Positions 13,866 through 25,625 of a DNA stretch of 64,000 nucleotides are shown here, piece after piece. The notes under the pieces were generated by a model. That model was not told the DNA's origin. It made no database searches and saw nothing but the letters and a program-made list of their open reading frames with translations. Where the stretch lies: positions 30,373,205 to 30,437,204 of the forward strand of contig NC_135361.1 of the NCBI RefSeq assembly GCF_051622035.1, in the 5' to 3' direction. Positions within the stretch are counted from its first letter, which is position 1. The number at the start of each line of letters is the position of its first letter. This stretch comes from Arctopsyche grandis. Its lineage: Eukaryota > Arthropoda > Insecta > Trichoptera > Hydropsychidae. Position numbers and translations under genes: made by a program.

Positions 13866-14847
13866 TTGTAAATTTGCTATGAAACTTTTAACTTAAAATT
13901 GCAAATGTGATGCACATGCTATTCCTTGAATAATTCAACAGAAATATGTATACTAATAAATGAAATGATTTTAATCGTTAAAAGTATCCGTTTGTCTTTC
14001 GACTTAAGGAAAATACATTATTCAAACATGTTACAATGTTGCTGTATAATTGCGAACGGTAGACTGGATTTAGCATATTTCAAATCAAAGTTTGTTTTTA
14101 AAATAATAATATTTGTCGTTTACGAATTCATTTTTATTATTCAACTGTTTTCTATGTTGATTATTTTAACCCATAATGAACATGTATCAATCTGCAATAT
14201 TTATGTTTATGTACATATATAGAGACATTTTAAAAAGATCTCACAGAAAAAATCATCCCAAATTCAATACATCATTACCTACTTGGTACATTAGTACCTG
14301 CTTTTCCATAAATAATATAAGTTGATATTTTACGGTTTTTTTATTGTTATATGTATGTTTAATTTGTATTTCATGTATGACAGCATTATTTTTTAAAATG
14401 AAACTATTTTTTAATGTGTGTATACCAACGTTTTAATTATTTAATTTTTCATTTTATGTGTTGTTATAGTTTATTGTTGTATTTAATTAATTTCATTTGT
14501 TTCACTGTACTGTATTTATGTATATAAATTGATATGAAATGTATTTTTTTTAATTAGCAACGATATTAATTTAAATACCCAGATCACTTTTTTTTTACAT
14601 ATTTTGAAATTTATTTTTTACTTAAATGGGTCAAGGGGGGGGGCGGATTTTCAAATTTGCACCGGGACCCGGAATTTCTCTCTGCGGCCCTGTGTAAGTA
14701 CATACGTATTATTATGTTATATTATAATGTATACATCATACAGTATACATCATACAGTATACACCATACAGTATACATCATACAGTATACATAATTAAAT
14801 TTATGTACATAAATATATGTTTGTGTAGAATGAGAATGAAAAAATAT
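13866..14847. other. intergenic; possible hAT end and a small minisatellite
   Basis: No recognisable gene. CCGGGACCCGGAATTTC...GCGGCCCTG ending near 14694 resembles a hAT-type end (CAGGGCCG on the other strand), but a partner end was not found. About 4-5 units of a TATACATCATACAG repeat lie at 14729-14792. Confidence 0.45.
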
Positions 14848-14855
14848 ATACATAC

Positions 14856-15016
14856 CAGTAGCGTGCGCTGAAATTCTCTCTCTCTTTGTCGTACAGCCTT
14901 ACTTAATGTGCACGAGCAGGATACAAGAGGAACAGGCTGTTCCTCTTGTATCCCGTTCGTGCACATTAAGTAAGGCTGTACGACAAGAAGAGAGAGAATT
15001 TCAGCGCACGCCACTG
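14856..15016. mobile_element. hAT-type foldback MITE, 161 bp
   Basis: Nearly perfect palindrome with arms of about 78 bp. It begins CAGTAGCGTGCGCTGAAATT and ends with the complement AATTTCAGCGCACGCCACTG. It is flanked by an exact 8-bp direct repeat, ATACATAC, at 14848-14855 and 15017-15024. An 8-bp duplication and CAGTGGCG-type termini are characteristic of hAT elements. No coding capacity. Confidence 0.9.
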
Positions 15017-15024
15017 ATACATAC

Positions 15025-15552
15025 TAATGTAAGTGATCTTTTTCTTGATTTCCATTTATTCATTTTTAAACTTATTTTAAAATATATATGCACATGTATT
15101 TGTATGTATTCCATCTTGTAGGTTTATTCATACAAATGTATAAACGTATAATGCTCTAGAATTGAGAATTGAGCTTAAATGCTCACAGCCAACTCAGGTA
15201 CATAAAATGCCCCAATTTGTTCTCTTCTCCGAGAGCACGTACTAATTTGATGTTGTCGCGCCTGTTGCTTGGGGCATCAAACACCTCTTATTTATCTGAA
15301 AAAAAAATAGTTATTTGACATTATTATACTAAATATACATAGATATATATAAGGATAACATTTTTGATTGATTTTCCATTAAATTTTGAGCAACTACATA
15401 CATATATGTATGTTGTTTTCCTTCGAGAACATTTTAACACCTTATAAATGAGACGGTTCTCTGTGCATGTCATAGTTATTTAGTGAGGTGCCGTTTTGGT
15501 GATGATGCTGAAAAAAAATGTTTCACAATTTATTACATGATATGTAGATATT
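15025..15552. other. intergenic, no gene recognised
   Basis: Remainder of the spacer between the inverted-repeat arms; AT-rich with TACATATATGTATG repeats. No recognisable gene. Confidence 0.45.
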
Positions 15553-16762
15553 TTAATTATAATTTAGAATAATATATTACATACCGATATCTTAAGATCC
15601 ATTCTTATTCCAATCCAAAGCAATTAATCTATATTCATAATATGAAGTAAGCTAAGAAACACATGTATCTACATACATATGTATGTATGTAAATTAATAT
15701 TACACGTACATACATAATATATGTATATGTAGTACAACAATACTCGATTATTCCATGATTAATTTTATAATTAATAATATTATTTAATCACATTGTTTTT
15801 AACAATGAATAAATATATAATCAAAACTTTATGCATATGTATATAATAATATTTCATTCAAGTTACTTAACATATATGTAATATGGAACATATCAACTAA
15901 GTATTAAAATACCCCTAAATATAAACATAGAACTGATTATAATAACATTTAAATTTACATTTGCTAACGTATTATAGGTACATGGATTATTTCATGTACC
16001 TATAATACGATTATATCAGGTGCTTTAAGCTAAAATATAAAATATATAATATACATAAATATAAACAATTATATATGAACAATACATATAAACAATTATC
16101 TTATATATAATTTCGAAAAAGACTTTGTATATATGTAAGTATATAAGTATTTTTGATTGGGAATATCGAAAACAAAACAAAGTTTCGATTCGATTTTTTT
16201 TTTCGATTCAAATAAATTTAAGGAAAAAACAAATGAATATTTACTATTAGATTCGCCATGTTTATATTACAAATACTAAGCGAAGCCGGGTTAAACAACT
16301 ATTATAGTATACAATAAACAATAAAAAATATTGAAAACAACGTCTTATTTACGAATTAAATATACTAGTTATAGCAATATTGAAATTAATTTATAATCGT
16401 ATACTATCAGTTCCATAATATAGGTATATTTTATACCACTTGTATTTTTCTAAATCAAATGACACTACTTTATTGAGATATAAATTCCATTGTCATTGGA
16501 GTTCAGATATTGCAAAATATGTAATTTCTAAAATGTAAAAGAAGAACAGCTCACGAAGCATATTGCAAATTGCAGATTGCCATTAGAACGGTAAAATTGA
16601 ACAAGATGAATTGACTTTAATTGGCTAGTAATTTGTTGTGAATAATTCCGTAGAATCTTAACAAATCTTTGTCTTTCATTAATTTTATTGGTTCAAATAT
16701 CAGTTACTTAATACAAATTATTATGAAATAACGCAAAGATTGGGAATCCAGTCAATCGGAAT

Positions 16763-17058
16763 TGGTCACATTTTCCATGGCACTAAGCGCTTCTTCGACG
16801 AGCACTTTTGCTTCGTCGTTTTTTGACATCGTTATTTTAAGAAGACAGAATTGAACCAAAAATCTTACCGTTTTCAAGTAATCGTCCTTATAGTTTATAT
16901 TTTACTACTGGCAACAGTATATTTAGAATATTTTCTCCAGTTGAGAAATCATCCATATCTATACAAGTTATTGCATAAAATGTGAATTGTTTGCCAATTG
17001 TCGCCACCGTAACTTTTTTCAAATATTGTTTTCACTCTTTTGTGACACGCTATTGCGT
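16763..17058 (-). pseudogene. inverted duplicate of the TPR pseudogene 3' part
   Basis: Reverse-complement copy of 11783-12095. Relative to the left arm, an 8-bp deletion after AATTCACATTTTA shifts the frame, and there are scattered substitutions. It is non-coding and is useful for dating the duplication. Confidence 0.8.
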
Positions 17059-17193
17059 CTTGATATTTTTACTTTATCTATGTACGTAGTAACAATAGAT
17101 GAAATTTGTGATCATGCGAAAATTCGAACTCGAGATTTTGACTGATTCGAACTCAGAATCGATCACTGATCACGTTTTCATGATCTAGAAAAA

Positions 17194-17194
<1 letters not shown>

Positions 17195-17230
<36 letters not shown>

Positions 17231-17264
17231 TGTGTGTGTGTCTGTGTGTGTGCCTGTGTGTGTG
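17195..17264. repeat. (GT)n microsatellite at a rearrangement junction
   Basis: Counterpart of the CA tract at 11588-11645. It joins the mariner C-terminal fragment without intervening sequence. Confidence 0.93.
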
Positions 17265-17497
17265 TGCGCATGGTATAATATTCATCGACTATCTTAAAAA
17301 GGGAAAAACCATAAACAGCGACTATTACGTAGCGTTATTGGAGCGTTTGAAGGACGAAATCGTGGAAAAACGGCCCTATTTGAAGAAGAAGAAAGTGCTG
17401 TTTCATCAAGACAATGCACCGTGTCACAAATCAATGAAAACGATGGCAAAATTGCTTGAATTGGGCTTCGAATTTCTTCTGCATCCACCGTATTCTC
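17265..17497 (+). pseudogene. mariner transposase, C-terminal third
   Basis: The frame reads AHGIIFIDYLKKGKTINSDY, then VLFHQDNAPCHKSMKTMAKL with the second catalytic Asp, and LGFEFLLHPPYS. It breaks off immediately before the third catalytic Asp, where a TTAGG-bearing element begins. The first 34 bp (17265-17298) repeat, in inverted orientation, 8495-8528 at the broken end of the mariner N-terminal part. Together they indicate one mariner copy split by rearrangement. Confidence 0.92.
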
Positions 17498-18065
17498 AGA
17501 CAAATGTCAAAACGACATTTAATATCAAATTAACATCTCTAAAATAGCTCGCACGACCGAATCGGCGTTCGCCCGGCAAATCAAACATCAACCGAGTTGC
17601 CAGTAACAATAATAACGTTTCAGTGAAATCATAACCAGTTAGATTTTCACTGGGTATAGTTCAGTGAAATCATATCCAATTACATTTTCACTGGCCCCTA
17701 TCAGTGAAATTATAATTTTTGACAGTTGGATGATACCGCGTCGCCCCGCTCCCGTCCATTCCCACTCTTCTCGTGGAAGCCAACACTTATTTATTTAAGG
17801 TTAGGTTAGGTTAGGTTAAGTTAAGTTAGGGTTGGTTTTATTCATTTAAGATTAGGTTGTATTTATTTTCCCTACTTGCATTTCATTTGACGTTTGATTT
17901 GCCGGACGAACCCCAATAGGGCTGTGCGAGCTATTTTAGGGAGGGGCACTTTTTTATTTGCCAGGCGAAATGTTTTAGAGATGATCATTTGCATATTATA
18001 TCGTGATAAATACCTAATTTGTTTGAACATGGGGTTATTTTTCCGGGCCGATGAGTGGTACCCAT
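17498..18065 (+). mobile_element. TTAGG-bearing non-autonomous element, copy 1
   Basis: Starts around ACAAATGTCAAAACGACATT and ends near GGGCCGATGAGTGGTACCC. Subterminal inverted repeats include CTCTAAAATAGCTCGCACGA on one side and GTGCGAGCTATTTTAG on the other. The centre holds GGTTAGGTTAGGTTAGGTTA followed by degenerate copies, a telomere-like array. Related copies are at 47515-47993 (-), 51191-52212 and, diverged, 53440-53870. No ORF with transposase motifs. It is inserted in or fused to mariner. Confidence 0.75.
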
Positions 18066-18130
18066 AAAAATGCTGCAACATTTGTAAATGGCTAATAATG
18101 GGGTTTACCTGTTAGGCCTTTTTATACATA
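18066..18130 (+). mobile_element. SINE tail type 1 fragment
   Basis: ATGCTGCAACATTTGTAAAT followed by GGGGTTTACCTGTTAGGCCT matches the SINE 3' end at 3695-3760. Only the last about 60 bp are present. Confidence 0.7.
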
Positions 18131-18249
18131 TGTACATATACATATGTGTGAAAAAAATAAAAAATAAAATAATAAATTACATGCTGACAATACTTACTAA
18201 TACAATAAAATTTTCACTACGATCCGTTGTCTATTCTTTGATTTGATTT

Positions 18250-18446
18250 TGGTTTTTAAATGCTTTTTATCATTACTAAATTATGTTCACAATACATCTA
18301 TTTTAATAGCTACTGATCTACTGATCATTTTCAATTTTACAATTTTAATTTAATTTTGTTATTAATCATAGTATTATATTATTATAATGTTAATGTACAC
18401 GATAATAGGAAAAAGAGCTCAAAAACCTATTTACAATTATCTCCTT
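18250..18446 (-). mobile_element. short 5'-truncated jockey 3' copy
   Basis: Reverse complement of the jockey 3' UTR from ATTGTAAATAGG to CATTTAAAAACC. The truncation point corresponds to about 39300. Imperfect flanking repeats (CTTTGATTTGA and CTTTGATTGA) may be the target duplication. Confidence 0.85.
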
Positions 18447-18449
18447 CCA

Positions 18450-21400
18450 ATGCTTTGATTGAATATATTGATAACATTGATTGAATTTATGAACACTAAG
18501 AAAAGACTTTTTAATTTTTGCACACCTCCAAATTAATCAAATATGTATATGTGTATGCTATATTTTCATCTTAAAATCAGATCATCTTTGTTAAACACAC
18601 TTTTATATTATATCTTTTGAAGTGTCCATTTTTAAAAGCCTTTTTTCATCGTAAGCTTGTTCGCTTCTTAAAAATTTGTAGCACATTATAAATAAATATA
18701 CAAAGAGAATATCTTACCAAAAAATAATAGCCGTAAAAAACAATACAAGTACATATATCGTATTTCGAATGTTGAGTTTTCCTCTCAGATCAAACTGCAT
18801 ATTTTACGTTATTTCTATTAAAAAATTAAATTTTTATTCGAAAAAATCATACAATTAGCTTCTAGTTTCAATTACACGTGCTTTCAACCTAAGATAAAGC
18901 TTTTTTTTTAAATTAAAATCATCATTGTTGTCCATTCCATTGTAAAAGCATTGTTCACATTTTTTACATTCACTTTCATATACATACACATTCAAGGTCA
19001 GTAACCATACATATATAAATTCGGTCATTTCATTTATGTAATTAGTCAAAATTTGCTTTTATTTGATTCATCGCAATATAAATTATAAAATTTCTACTTA
19101 AAATTAATTTATTAATTAATTAATTAAATTGGTTCCCTTAATTTCACAACTTTTTGGCAAAATTTTTAACTGTTACATTCTAATAATTGAATCACTATCA
19201 TTTGAAAGCAACTATCGCTATAATTTTCCTATTCTCGTGTGGAAACGATTTACTGTTCCCCATAACGACTCGTATATTACGTAAACGTAAACTTATACCT
19301 TTATAAAATATATAGCAGTGCTAAAGAGCTCTCACGCATCGTAATAAAATCTGAAAACTACCCCTAAATGCGATATTTAAGGATTTGCGAGTGGTTGTGC
19401 GTAACCAATAGCGTAACTTAACGGTAGTCGTTATGGTCAACGATGTACATTTTCTCGGGTTACCCCAAAGTGCTGTTATTGAACTTTTTTCCCATAGGCT
19501 TCGAAAATAAAGGGGAAAAATGTACCCCATAACTGCAATCTGACATATTCAGTGAGTTTGTTCTACCTTTTTCTTGTATCGATACTTCGATTTATTTGTA
19601 TTCGCACATCTTATTTTTAATTCTGTAATACTTAAAAATACACACTATTTCTATAATACTTACATAATTACTCCAAACCGATAGACAGGCAAAAAAATAA
19701 TAATGGCGGAAAAACTTACGTTATCGTTACCCTGACTGGTGACGCGAGTAAAAGCTATGTAAACATATAGAAATTAAAAAAATAAATAAATATTAATCAA
19801 TGACTCCAATATAGTTTCAAAACAATTATTAAAATTAGCAATTCGGATATTAAAAACAAAAATTGGAAAATCGAAATCAAAGATATTGAAAAACTAAGAT
19901 ATAGAGACACGTATTTTGGGCATTTTGCTATTAATGCTTAATTGATGCTAAAATTCGGAATAGATGCTAATAGATGCTAAATTCGTAAAATATGCGAATT
20001 AACTAAATACGAATTAATTATGCGAATTGGGTAAAATATCAAACAAAAGTGAAATTTGCATAAAATTTATAAAATTAATATACAATTTAGAAGGGTCTTC
20101 CTATCCCTTGGACCATTTATTACGTGAAGAAATTGAGGGGATAAAACAGAGCTTGCAGTTCACCATAGACTTTTAATTTCTTCATATACATATTCTGGCA
20201 CGCTGTTGGTCCCGAGAGCTATTTGCTGGGGCGGTTTTGTCTATCGCGGAAAAGTCAGGGTACTACATATACATATATACATACATATGTAGTTGATATA
20301 AAACTATGGACGGATAAACAGATTTCATTCCTTCAATTAAAATTCATTCAATTAAAATTCATTCAAAATGTAATTTTAATTTTATTAAACAGTCAAAATC
20401 AGGATAACATACAATATGATGATAATGATACATATATGTATGTCCATATGTATGAGTATATTAACGATGAAAGGTACGTGTTTACAAATCAAATCTTTTG
20501 GCAAAATTTGCATGGAATGGCGTCTTATTCCAATTCGTTTCAGAATTATTTTTAACATTTATCTCTGAGGTGATTTTATTATATGTTAAAATGTCAATAA
20601 TTTCATAAATTAGAAATATTTTTCTAATAAACATGAGGGAGTAAATTTGTAGAAATGGTTGGAAAAATTATGGAAATCACTGCCTAATTACGTAAAAAGG
20701 AGACCCTTCCATGATTTAGTTATTAAGAAATAAATATGAAATTTGCCCCGACAACGATTGGTGGAGAGATAAAGAAATGACATTTCCGTTTTATTTCCAA
20801 TTCAGATTCTTGCTATGTTTTATATTAATTAATAAACATGACAGCGGATGATTTCAAAGAAAGATATTAATTTTGATAACATTTTCGTTGGGCTATTTTC
20901 AAGCTTATTATGATTCCATCAATTTAATTTCGTCGAACTTAGCATGAAATTGACTCTAAAGTAAATGAAATCGGACCGTTTGTATATATTGGCTTTATGA
21001 TCCTAATCCTAAGCTTTCCCAAAACAATAACGTTACAAAAAAAATTCATAGATTTTAGTGAATTATCTTGAAAAATGACTCAATTTTTTTGATTTTAACT
21101 AGTGTTATTTTTTTTAATTATTCAAAAATACATTTATATACATACATACATACACACATACATATATACATGCATTTTTAACTCCATTTGCATAGCTTTC
21201 GTATAAAAGTCGATTCATATATACACGCCACAAAAAAAGGAATTTTCCCAGAGGCGAATTTTCACACAGGCGGGGGAGCCGCTTTTCCTAAGGCCTGCGA
21301 TTGGACAGGTGGCTTAAATAGGTTCTACCCTTTTAAAAACAAAAATTTTGAATGAATTATTATATTTTTTCTATCCCAATCCAATAAAAGATTGTAAAAG

Positions 21401-23059
21401 TTAAGTAACTTTCTGAATAAAAAAAAAAGTTCATTTGTATGGAAACGTTTTTTACTTACTAAATGCATCAAATTTCCGAGAAACTCCATATTTGCATCAT
21501 CTTGGTCAAAACTAATTCACGGCGGAAATTTCAGCATCCTCGTCTTGAACTTAATGTACAAACAACATTTTACTTTTATTGTTTTAAGCTAATGGGGAAT
21601 TTATGCACGCACGCACGCATTTCCGAAAATGCATTAAACACGGCTTTTGTCTACATTCGGTAACCGACAAAAAATTTTTAATCCGCAAACTTTGAACTGA
21701 AGATTGTTCTAGACATTCTAGCTTTCGCCTTCACATGGTCTTTATCACGGTCGAACAGATTTAACAAAATGTTTTTATTAACGATTCTGACAAAGAGGAG
21801 CTTTATTAAATTGAATGCTCAATATACATAAAATATTTTTAATGTGCAATAGGGGGGGAGAGGGTAAAAAGGTTTTTTGAAACCGGTCCTGTATATTTGT
21901 ATATAGGGGGCCTCAGAAATTTAGACCTAATCCTAGCAAAGTATATTCGCCATTGGATTTTTCTGCTTGTTTCGCAATAATATGCTCCAACGTTACAATT
22001 TCAATACACATACAACATTGTATAAAGCGAAAGCGTATTAAATTAATTTATACAATCTCGCATTCGTAGGCACAAAAAGATCCAAAAAGAAATCCCACGA
22101 ATATAGCAGTAAGATGCTCTAATAAAACGAACGGATTTCGACATTGTTTGCCAAAGTCGCCGAGATGCCTTTTTTTAAAATTCAAATAAGCAGAGTGAAA
22201 TTAAAAAAAAGATAAATCCTAGCATAAAGTCGAAGGAGGAAATTTTTTCTAATTTTATAAATGCAAATACGCCTACACGAAAGCTTTCAAGCCGTATAGA
22301 AAACAGCTTGTAACTTATTATTAGAAATCGAACCCAAGATTAGCCCAGACGTGGAACAGCTTCTTTTAATCCACCTGCACGGTGTATGTGTGTGTTCGAA
22401 TTAAATTCTCAAAGCTCGCAAGCTACTGACGGAGAATATTACATTGTTATCTTTATGGTTGTTGCCGTAAAAGAAACTTGTTTTTATGACTCGTGCAAAC
22501 GAAGGTAATAAAAGTCTGTTCTTAATATCGAGCGTGATTTAATTGCACCTGCTTTTAAAATGCATAAATAAATTGTGCGGATATCAACCGTTCAGTGTCA
22601 AACGGATGCCATTTTTGCAGGGAAATTAAGTAGCGAAAATTCCATTGAAACAATTTTGATTTTCCTGTTCGAGAACGCTATCGGAAAATTGGCGTATTTT
22701 ACGCTAACCTCGTGTGTGTCGGAAAACCGTGGAAATTGGGCGACAAATTATGAGCTGAAAAAGTGTCGAACGACATTTTAACTAACATTTATTTTATTTA
22801 TATACATTTGAAAATTGATACCGATGTTTTTACAGCTGTAAAAATCGTATGGCTGTATATTTTAGGAATTTATTTTTACTAATTTAATGCTAAATTACAA
22901 AAAATAGATTTGGAACAGTATTAAAAGACTTTTTACATATTATTCACATATCAGCCACCGTCACATTACAGAATACTCTAAAGCGTCACTATGACCAGAC
23001 ATACATATGTATGTATAAGCATTATACAAATACTATATATGTATGTATATATAAGAAGA
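18450..23059. other. long intergenic stretch, no gene recognised
   Basis: AT-rich sequence with scattered TACATATGTA repeats (20265-20300, 21140-21170). No frame shows domain motifs or plausible exon structure. G-rich patches at 21265-21300 and 21850-21910 look like decayed MITE ends but are not delimited. Tandem AATTCATTCAATTAAA copies lie near 20335-20365. Confidence 0.4.
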
Positions 23060-23358
23060 TTAGCGAGACATCTATGTAATAGATAATAAATTTTTGAAAT
23101 CATATTCAAATAGTGGTGACAAGTGGGTAGGATGGTTTTTGCCAATTTATTAGAGGAACCGCTCCAACAATGAAATCAGATAAATCGACAAACTCTGATA
23201 GGAAACGATCGACTTGGAGTCACAGTGTCAAAGTCAGACCTGCAGCATTAAAGATTATTCTCGGAATAAATTATTTTCAATCAAGGTTAGCTCACGGGAT
23301 CGAACTCGGTGACCTCCTGGTGCTTAGTATCAACGCAACCACGGAGCCATGCTGCTGG
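23060..23358 (-). mobile_element. tRNA-derived SINE
   Basis: Read on the - strand the head is CCAGCAGCATGGCTCCGTGG with a GAGTTCGATCCC B-box-like motif. The body follows with GACTCCAAGTCGATCGTTTC, CTATCAGAGTTTG and AATCATCCTACCC-like family sequence. Diverged and lacking a clear tail. Confidence 0.7.
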
Positions 23359-24036
23359 CGTACATTCAAACATTACCAGCGTATCGATATTAAAATGTTA
23401 AAAATAATTTCTTAAAAAATTCTAAAATACATACATATATGTCAATAAGAGGTTTAATTAGTCTGTAAATATACAACAAAAACTTGAATTTATTTTTAGC
23501 CATATAATGAATGTATGAAATAGACAAGTTTCATATATGTATGTACATATGTATGCAGCTTTGCAAAGGAAAATTTGATACGACGACTAATTTTCCATAT
23601 CATGAAGATATAAATGAAATGAAAACTGTAGAGATTACTTCTAGCAAGGAAAACTTCTACACAATGATTAATTTTCATTAGAACGAAAGTATCTTCAAAT
23701 TAAAACTGTAGAGATGTCCTTTAAATGGGCATAACGACATTCATCAAGTTGAGAAATCACCGTGAAAACTTTTTAAGTGTATAAAATGTCAGTCGATCGA
23801 CAATATCACTATCCTGAATTAGTATAAAAAGGTTTTAGAATAATCTGGAAAAATCCCAGTTACACAAGAGAGTAGATCTGCACATAATTCAAACTGTGTG
23901 TCTGGAGCATACCTGCCCACTTTTACGAAGCTTGGCATTAACATTATGTTAATGCCTGCTTCAAAAGGACCTGTAGTAAGTTAGCTCTTTGTGGCAACCA
24001 GTCTACCTAAAATACTCTTTCCGATATTATCATTTT

Positions 24037-24228
24037 ATAGGTTTTTGAGCTCTTTTTCCTATTATGCTGTACATTAAGATTAGAATAATATAATACTGTG
24101 ATTACTAACCAAATTAAATTAAATTGTAAAATAGAAAATGATCAGTAGATCAGTAGCTATTAAAATAGATATAAGATGTATTGTGAACATAATTTCGTAA
24201 TAATAAAAAGCATTTAAAAATCAAAAAA
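24037..24228 (+). mobile_element. short jockey 3' copy with exact target duplication
   Basis: The 192-bp copy runs from ATAGGTTTTTGAGCTC to the terminal AAAAATCAAAAAA. It is flanked by a perfect 13-bp direct repeat, ATATTATCATTTT, at 24024-24036 and 24229-24241, proving a retrotransposition event rather than a rearranged fragment. Confidence 0.93.
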
Positions 24229-24593
24229 ATATTATCATTTTGTAAAAACATAATTAATAAAATATTTTGAAAATAATTACCAAATTCGTGGTTTCTTGCA
24301 TATTTTTCAAATATGCATATATGTACATTTAAAATCACTTTTTTTGTTTGCCCCGATAACGATCTCCTTTGTCCCAATCTACTTCATTCCGACATCACTT
24401 ATGTAACTAAAAGTTCCGTTTCCTGTATAATGGGACCGATGTCGTCATAATGCACCAATCCTGTGCATCTGCAGCATTTGACAAAGTTATGTGGCAAGGA
24501 CTCAACATAAAGAATACAAATATAAATTTTCAGCTCAACATAAAGAATACAAATATGTATTTATATATAAAGTAATATATATTGCTGTCGTGA

Positions 24594-25625
24594 CTATGAT
24601 GTGCGGTCAACCAGCTGCCTCCATTCAGTTCTAAATTCGGCCAGGCGAAGACTTGCTACCGTGGAAGCGCCCGTCGCTGCAGATACTTGGTCAGTCCAGC
24701 GTGCGGGGGATCTGCCTCTGGCTCTTCTGCCTTCGACGCTACCAACCACAACCAACCGCTCCAGGCTCTCCTCACCTCTTCGTGCAATGTGGCCGAAGAA
24801 CTGCAATATACGTTTCAGGCATATTGTTGACAATCTATCCTTGATTTTCAATTCTTCAAGAATAGACACATTCGTGCGTTTGTCGGTCCAAGGCACGCGC
24901 AGTAGCCGTCTCCAGGACCACATCTCGAAGGCATCGATTCTCCGTCTATCCGCCGCCTTCATGGTCCACGTCTCGACACCATAAAGGCAGACAGAAAAAA
25001 CGAGACTCTTCACGAGACGGATTTTGACAGCAGTTGTAATGGCTCTATTCTTCCAAATCTTCGTTAGTTGTGACATTGCCGATTTTGCTAATGTAATCCG
25101 GCGCCGTATTTCCAATTCGCTGCCGCCGTTGTTAGATATGAGTGACCCCAGATAGACAAAATTATCAACCACATCTATACCGTTTAAAGCTGAGTTGTTG
25201 TTTTGCAGCTGTTGGTGACGGTCAATTATCATAATTTTTGTTTTGGGGCGGTTTATCTGGAGGCCAAGCACATTACTCTCTGTCTCAACACGACGGATCA
25301 GTTCGGCCATTTCTTCATGATTATTAGCTATGAGCGTTGTGTCATCCGCATACCGAAGATTGGATAGTTTTTTTCCACCAATGGACACTCCACCCTTCCA
25401 ACCACCCAGTGCTCTACGCATTATATACTCTCCATATATATTAAATAGGTCTGGAGATAATATACACCCTTGCCTTACTCCACGTTGTACTCGAAAATTT
25501 GTCGAGTTTAGCGAATTGATTCGAACTACTGCATTGTTATCATTATACAAGTTATGTATTATCTTTACAAGATGCATGGGGACTCCCATGTCCAGTAGAA
25601 CTTTCCACAGATAGTCCCAGTTCAC
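24594..25625 (-). pseudogene. RTE-like LINE ORF: RT 3' part
   Basis: This continues the RT in another frame from NWDYLWKVLLDMGVP. It has QRGVRQGCILSPDLFNIY, the catalytic LRYADDTTLIANN, NRPKTKIMIID and VDNFVYLGSLISN. The C-terminus is RTE-like (GHIARRGEESLERLVVVGSV) and ends DRTS. The apparent start is a GTG valine codon in the middle of the RT, so this is not an independent gene. Without the single missing base the two parts would form one polypeptide of about 1040 residues. Confidence 0.9.

Larger units (their letters stand above)
15553..17264 (-). repeat. right arm of the long inverted repeat
   Basis: Reverse complement of 11585-13244. It carries the damaged second TPR copy and the end of the CTTCCGGT element, then terminates in a GT tract fused directly to mariner sequence at 17265. 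A segment near 15652-15695 is absent from the left arm. Confidence 0.93.
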
